This document shows positions 5,067 to 9,085 of a stretch of DNA of 9,085 nt, piece after piece (position 1 is the first letter of the stretch; every line of letters starts with the position of its first letter). The translations under genes were made by a program, and so were the position numbers. The stretch lies in the NCBI GenBank assembly GCA_030666035.1, contig DAOUYQ010000021.1:1-9085 (forward strand), in the 5' to 3' direction. The notes beneath the pieces were generated by a model. That model had not been told where the DNA came from and made no database searches. It worked only from the letters and a program-made list of their open reading frames with translations. Source of the stretch: Microcaldota archaeon (GTDB lineage: Archaea > Micrarchaeota > Micrarchaeia > Anstonellales > Bilamarchaeaceae).

Positions 5067-8000
5067 ATGGCGGCAGTTGTAAAAGGAAGTAGTTGGTGTA
5101 AATTACTGCTAGCCTTAGTCCTCATCATCTCAATTACTTCCTCAGCAGGCCTTGTTGATACCAGCCCCATAACAAGAATGACATTTCTTGAGCTTTCAGG
5201 GAAGGAGGGGATAATCACTGCCCACCTCTCTTATTCGACTATAGAAATAGACATAGAATATGACCCGGATGTTCTTGCCCAAGCGATGCATGAAGGGCGC
5301 AAAGGAGACCAACAGGCATCCCAGGAAATCCTTGAGTCTGCAGGCTTAAGTGGATACATGGATGTACTGGAGGTGGAGAGTGAACCTCTTGCAGATGCTG
5401 AATTGAATTTCTTTTATATTGTCCAGGAACTGGATGCTAATAATGAACTAGTCTATACGCGCATAGAGATTGATGGCTGCAATCCAATATTTACAGGTGA
5501 GGAGGGCACAGATGAGGAGGGAATTGCCCATTGTCCTATCCCGGAGGAGGTTTACGAAGATAGATGCGTAGAAGTTTTTGTATCCTACGGAGACCCGGTT
5601 TATGGCGCCCAACAAGAAGGGGAGCATTACCAGTTTGCCCAGGAGAGCATGCAGGTTTGTGATAAGGAGACTGAGGCATTGGGCATAATGTCCACCGCCC
5701 TAAAACGCATTTTTGCAGGCAATATGGACAGCCCATTCTGTTTTATCTCCATTTTGATGGGTGGTCTGCTGCTTGCATCAATGTTTTTTGCAGGGCGGAG
5801 CCCCCTTATGCTCCTTGATATCACAACGCCCCTCCTTCCAAAGGCCAAAACCATATCCTATAGCGGCTTGACAATGGGAACTGGTTTTAGCAGAATAACC
5901 AAAGAAATGGCGACAAAAGCAGGCAATATCCAGAGCTCATCCAGGGAAACCCAGAACGAGCTTATTCGCCGGCTTCGCTCCATGCGCGGATATAACAAGG
6001 GCCTTATTGACAGGATACTCAATTCCAAGGGCAGTGAAGTATTCAAGATGATGGCACTCCGCGCCCTTCTTGCAGGAAAGGACAAGAGATTCATAAACAG
6101 GATACTCGGCCTTGATGCCCTTTTCAAGAAAGGCGGAGTAAACGGCGAAGCCTATCAAAAAGAATATGGCGCAATCCTCTCAGACTTGATGAAATTGCAT
6201 GATTCTGCAAGCCTTAACCTGAAAAATAAGCTCCATGACCGTGTGATTCTCCTTTCCCAAATGAATGCATACAATCAAATGCAAATGGCATCTTTTGGGG
6301 CAGCAACCGGAGACGTTCCCTCATGGCTGAAAAGCGGCCTCGGAAAGACATTCGGGAGGCTCCCGTTCTTGGGCACCCATGTAATGGGCGGAACCGCATC
6401 CCTGTTCTTTGGAGGAAGGCAGGTCGGCCGTTTCTATTCCACTGCTGCCCGTGGAATTGTAAGGAAGGTAGGGGATGCCACCACTCCGGAAGGTGAAAAG
6501 AAGTACACAAAGCGCGTCCAGGAAGCAGTAGACAGTGCCAGGAGGGCAGGCCGCAAGCCCGGCTTCTTCCAGAAATGGATTGCCCTTTCTGACCGGGAAA
6601 AAAACCTGGTCAAAATTTTTGATAATTTTGAGTATGGGGAAGGGCTTTACGAACGCCTAATGCATGAAGCCAAGAAAGATGTGCTTAACTGGCTGGTTGG
6701 AAACATCATTAAGCAGTGTAAGGGAAAGCCAGACCTTAGCGAGGAAGAAGTGCTCAAAATAGGGCTTGAAGGAAGGGACAAGAACGGCAAACTATTATGG
6801 GAAGGCACTCCAGAGGACCTCATGTTCAAAGGCTTCAAGCATGAGAAGTTTAAGAAGATTGAGCAGGAGCTTAGGAAAATCCTCTCAAATACAAAAGCAG
6901 ATGACCTTGCAAAAGCAGAGCAAATCATCAGCTTAATGAAGAGGCATCGTTTTTCTTTTGATGAATCCGGGGTAACCAGTGCCATTAACCGGCTCAGGTA
7001 TATCGATAGTGAGATTCCCGCACACCTCCTCCTTGATTCTGAAGGGTACATAAACAAAGATGCAATTATTGCCGCCCATAAGCTCGAGCGGCTCCAGAGC
7101 TACCTTAAAGAGCAATTCAAGATTGACCAGCCCATAAACCTCAAAGCAGATGCTGACAAAGGAAAATTCTTCTTCAGGGTTGGAAGGCAGGATTCTGCGC
7201 GCGACTTCACATTTGGAACATTCTTCCACAATACCTACAGAAAATCGCTTGAAACTCCAACAAAAGACCCCCTCTCCATCACAGATATTGCAAACTATGC
7301 ATTCCTCCGCGTAGTCAATGAGCGCTGGGGAATAATTGACCCAAATACGCCTGGCTTGCGGGCTGAGCTTAAAATTGTAATGCGCAATGCGGAGAGATGG
7401 ATGCAATCCTTGGCAAATTTCAGCGCATTTGGAGGAGCAAAGAGCCGCAGTGAGATTCCAATGAATGCACTAATTGCATCACTTTATTCTGCAGATATAC
7501 GGCCTGGGGAAGGGGACCTCATGGCCGTGGGGGAGCACGGCAAGGAATATGGGGCAAAAGCAGGGAAATGGCGCATGGATATGCATGCCCACTGGAAAAC
7601 CATTGGAGGAACAATGGGGGGCGCAAAAGCTTCAGTAGAAAACCAGGCACATGGAGAAGTCAATCTTGCCCACACCGTTCCGCTTGCGATACAGAGGCTG
7701 ATGGATGCAAACCCCAAGCTTAGCATGAATGAAGCCAGTGAGCACTACCTAAAAAAGAGTGTAATTCCAAGTTATCTTTTCAGGCGCCTCCAGGGAATAA
7801 TTGAGCAGGATAACCCAAACACCTACTCCACCTTCGCCGGGGAATTCCACCGGTTTAAGGAACAGTGGGGAGCATACAAGGCGCGCATTTTTGAGCATCC
7901 GGAACTTATTGGCCTAAAAAAAGGGGAGATATCCGGAGTCGGGGATGTTACTGACAAGCAGGTAGAGCAATTCATCCATAGCACCCTGAGCCTGAAAGAT

Positions 8001-9085
8001 ATTTCCAAATCCAGCTGGATAAGGCTTAAGGAAGGTTCTTTTGTGCCCTTTGTGCAGGGCAATACTTTCAAGGTAGCCCAGGCAGACCGTGTTGTGAATG
8101 CAAAGACCTATATACGCCGGGGGGGCCACTGGGAGGAGTTTGCCCCGGAGAAGTTCTCCAAGGAAGCTCCCTTCAAAGAGCTTCTTGGGAAGGAGGGCAA
8201 GCTCAAGAAGTGGCTCTTTGGAGAAACGGATTATATTCTCAGGGAAGGCGAGATCAGGGGAATATCTGGTTCCCTTTTGAAAAAGTATGTTGGCCTCATG
8301 GATAAGTTTGACCAGGCTGAAAGAAAAAAGGTAAAAACCCTGATTTCCCGGCAGGAAGTGGACAGCCTTTTGGCTGATCTGGACCGCTTAGCAGCCAAAA
8401 GCCCCAAAAATGCCGAAGCATGCGCTGCAATGGCAGCCAGGTTACTCTCCAACTATGGCTATGACATTCTTGCTATAAATGCAGACCCTTCAAAACTTAA
8501 CCTGGACCGTTTTGGCTCCAGGCTTGCAAATAAAATACGCATGGAGCTCCTTATCAAGGCTTATAGCTCTGCTGAAACCAAAGAGCAAAGAACGGCAGCA
8601 GCCACCGCCCTCAAGAACTGGGCATCCCAAGGCCCCCCTGGAGAAGAGCGCCAGGTAAAAGTCGCGCTTCTTTTCTATAACCGTGGAATGGGAAAGGAGG
8701 ACTGGGCAGATTTCAATGGATACTCCCAGGCAATAAAGGTTGCCCCAGGCTCAATTCATATTCCCGGCAAACCCAGTGATGCTGAAGCGTATGAGCAGGT
8801 TGGAGGCGTAAGGGGCTGGCTAAAGCGCGGTTTTGATAACGTGCGCGAATTCACAGACCCATGCTTAAAGAGCATGAACGTAGGCCTGGAGCAGTTTATG
8901 CTTTCCACTTTTGGGAAGCAGATGAATGCAGAATACACCGCAACAATGACCTCAGAATATTTCCGGGAGACCGGGGCAAAATTTGCAGCCAAGCTTGCCG
9001 CCGGCGAATTTGGCAATGTCGATGACAGGAACAATGTTGCAATGCGCGAATACAACCGCCTTGTGGATTCTTTCCACCGCTACCA
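5067..9085 (+). CDS. Giant membrane protein of unknown function, N-terminal 1339 residues (runs off right edge)
   Basis: The frame is open from ATG 5067 to the right edge without a stop, giving at least 1339 residues; the C terminus is missing. I recognise no family. Residues 1-28 are a signal peptide or anchor (hydrophobic at 13-24, ending SSAG). Residues 29-221 are acidic, probably beta-containing, with four cysteines (138, 156, 167, 198) that could form two disulfides outside the cell. A transmembrane helix spans about 223-243. The rest, about 1100 residues, is rich in Lys, Arg and Glu, looks mainly helical, and has very few cysteines, fitting a cytoplasmic region. Notable segments are a short internal similarity LIDRIL (313-318) / FINRIL (342-347), a Gly-rich weakly hydrophobic stretch (about 432-450), and a histidine cluster (H824, H840, H842, H862, H869). 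No Walker, nuclease or protease motif was recognised. It follows the phospholipase-D-like gene but has its own TATA box. A conjugation or secretion component, or a surface structural protein, is possible; none is shown. Confidence 0.88.
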   Translation, partial: MAAVVKGSSWCKLLLALVLIISITSSAGLVDTSPITRMTFLELSGKEGIITAHLSYSTIEIDIEYDPDVLAQAMHEGRKGDQQASQEILESAGLSGYMDVLEVESEPLADAELNFFYIVQELDANNELVYTRIEIDGCNPIFTGEEGTDEEGIAHCPIPEEVYEDRCVEVFVSYGDPVYGAQQEGEHYQFAQESMQVCDKETEALGIMSTALKRIFAGNMDSPFCFISILMGGLLLASMFFAGRSPLMLLDITTPLLPKAKTISYSGLTMGTGFSRITKEMATKAGNIQSSSRETQNELIRRLRSMRGYNKGLIDRILNSKGSEVFKMMALRALLAGKDKRFINRILGLDALFKKGGVNGEAYQKEYGAILSDLMKLHDSASLNLKNKLHDRVILLSQMNAYNQMQMASFGAATGDVPSWLKSGLGKTFGRLPFLGTHVMGGTASLFFGGRQVGRFYSTAARGIVRKVGDATTPEGEKKYTKRVQEAVDSARRAGRKPGFFQKWIALSDREKNLVKIFDNFEYGEGLYERLMHEAKKDVLNWLVGNIIKQCKGKPDLSEEEVLKIGLEGRDKNGKLLWEGTPEDLMFKGFKHEKFKKIEQELRKILSNTKADDLAKAEQIISLMKRHRFSFDESGVTSAINRLRYIDSEIPAHLLLDSEGYINKDAIIAAHKLERLQSYLKEQFKIDQPINLKADADKGKFFFRVGRQDSARDFTFGTFFHNTYRKSLETPTKDPLSITDIANYAFLRVVNERWGIIDPNTPGLRAELKIVMRNAERWMQSLANFSAFGGAKSRSEIPMNALIASLYSADIRPGEGDLMAVGEHGKEYGAKAGKWRMDMHAHWKTIGGTMGGAKASVENQAHGEVNLAHTVPLAIQRLMDANPKLSMNEASEHYLKKSVIPSYLFRRLQGIIEQDNPNTYSTFAGEFHRFKEQWGAYKARIFEHPELIGLKKGEISGVGDVTDKQVEQFIHSTLSLKDISKSSWIRLKEGSFVPFVQGNTFKVAQADRVVNAKTYIRRGGHWEEFAPEKFSKEAPFKELLGKEGKLKKWLFGETDYILREGEIRGISGSLLKKYVGLMDKFDQAERKKVKTLISRQEVDSLLADLDRLAAKSPKNAEACAAMAARLLSNYGYDILAINADPSKLNLDRFGSRLANKIRMELLIKAYSSAETKEQRTAAATALKNWASQGPPGEERQVKVALLFYNRGMGKEDWADFNGYSQAIKVAPGSIHIPGKPSDAEAYEQVGGVRGWLKRGFDNVREFTDPCLKSMNVGLEQFMLSTFGKQMNAEYTATMTSEYFRETGAKFAAKLAAGEFGNVDDRNNVAMREYNRLVDSFHRY

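Noticed and set aside
6647..7406. Several minus-strand open frames inside the giant gene
   Set aside because: They lack recognisable motifs and lie opposite one uninterrupted plus-strand frame of more than 4000 bases, which is itself strong evidence of coding.
7578..7595. MHAHW in the giant protein as a HUH relaxase/Rep motif
   Set aside because: HUH needs a bulky hydrophobic residue between the histidines and a suitably placed catalytic tyrosine with flanking motifs; none was seen.
5067..9085. Giant protein as a VirB6/TrbL-type conjugation channel
   Set aside because: Those have several adjacent membrane helices; here only one clear helix follows the signal segment within 1339 residues.

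Overview
The window looks archaeal, and the relaxed mix of features would suit a DPANN-type or euryarchaeal genome; the exact lineage is my inference. The grounds are an archaeal-type NMD3, a DUF2070 membrane protein (a family known from archaea), a tyrosyl-tRNA synthetase of the Pyrococcus-like archaeal subtype, TTTAWATA-type TATA boxes placed for short-leader or leaderless transcripts, and GGTGA-type ribosome binding sites. No tRNA, rRNA, CRISPR array, insertion sequence or attachment site was seen. Coding density is very high and there is no gene-free stretch over about 75 bases.

Left part (1-4237) is mostly housekeeping. The N-terminal 142 codons of NMD3 run leftwards off the window edge. 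Divergent from it, and apparently sharing one TATA element, is a tight three-gene run: a 72-residue acidic protein of unknown function, the seven-helix DUF2070 protein (8-base overlap), and tyrS (ribosome binding site overlapping the DUF2070 stop codon). tyrS converges with, and overlaps by 11 bases, a minus-strand nucleoside phosphorylase of the MTAP/PNP family whose base-binding motif points to 6-oxopurine (methylthioinosine-like) rather than adenine nucleosides.

Right part (4238-9085) is a run of exported or membrane proteins on the plus strand. A second shared divergent TATA element separates the phosphorylase from a 63-residue precursor with a signal peptide, a Tyr/Asp-rich repeat, three consecutive cysteines and a C-terminal hydrophobic helix with a basic tail. 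Its stop codon directly abuts the start of a membrane-anchored, single-HKD phospholipase D/Nuc-family protein. After that, behind its own TATA box, a very large open reading frame starts at 5067 and is still open at the right edge (at least 1339 residues). It is built as an N-terminal signal or anchor, a roughly 190-residue acidic cysteine-containing outer domain, one transmembrane helix, and over 1000 residues of mostly helical, charged, presumably cytoplasmic protein that I do not recognise.

The left genes serve ribosome export/quality-control-type functions, tRNA charging and nucleoside salvage. The right genes may form a cell-surface module (tiny surface protein, surface nuclease or lipase, giant membrane protein), but only their adjacency and shared export signals support this. 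The giant protein and the Tyr/Asp/Cys precursor are the best candidates for something undescribed.
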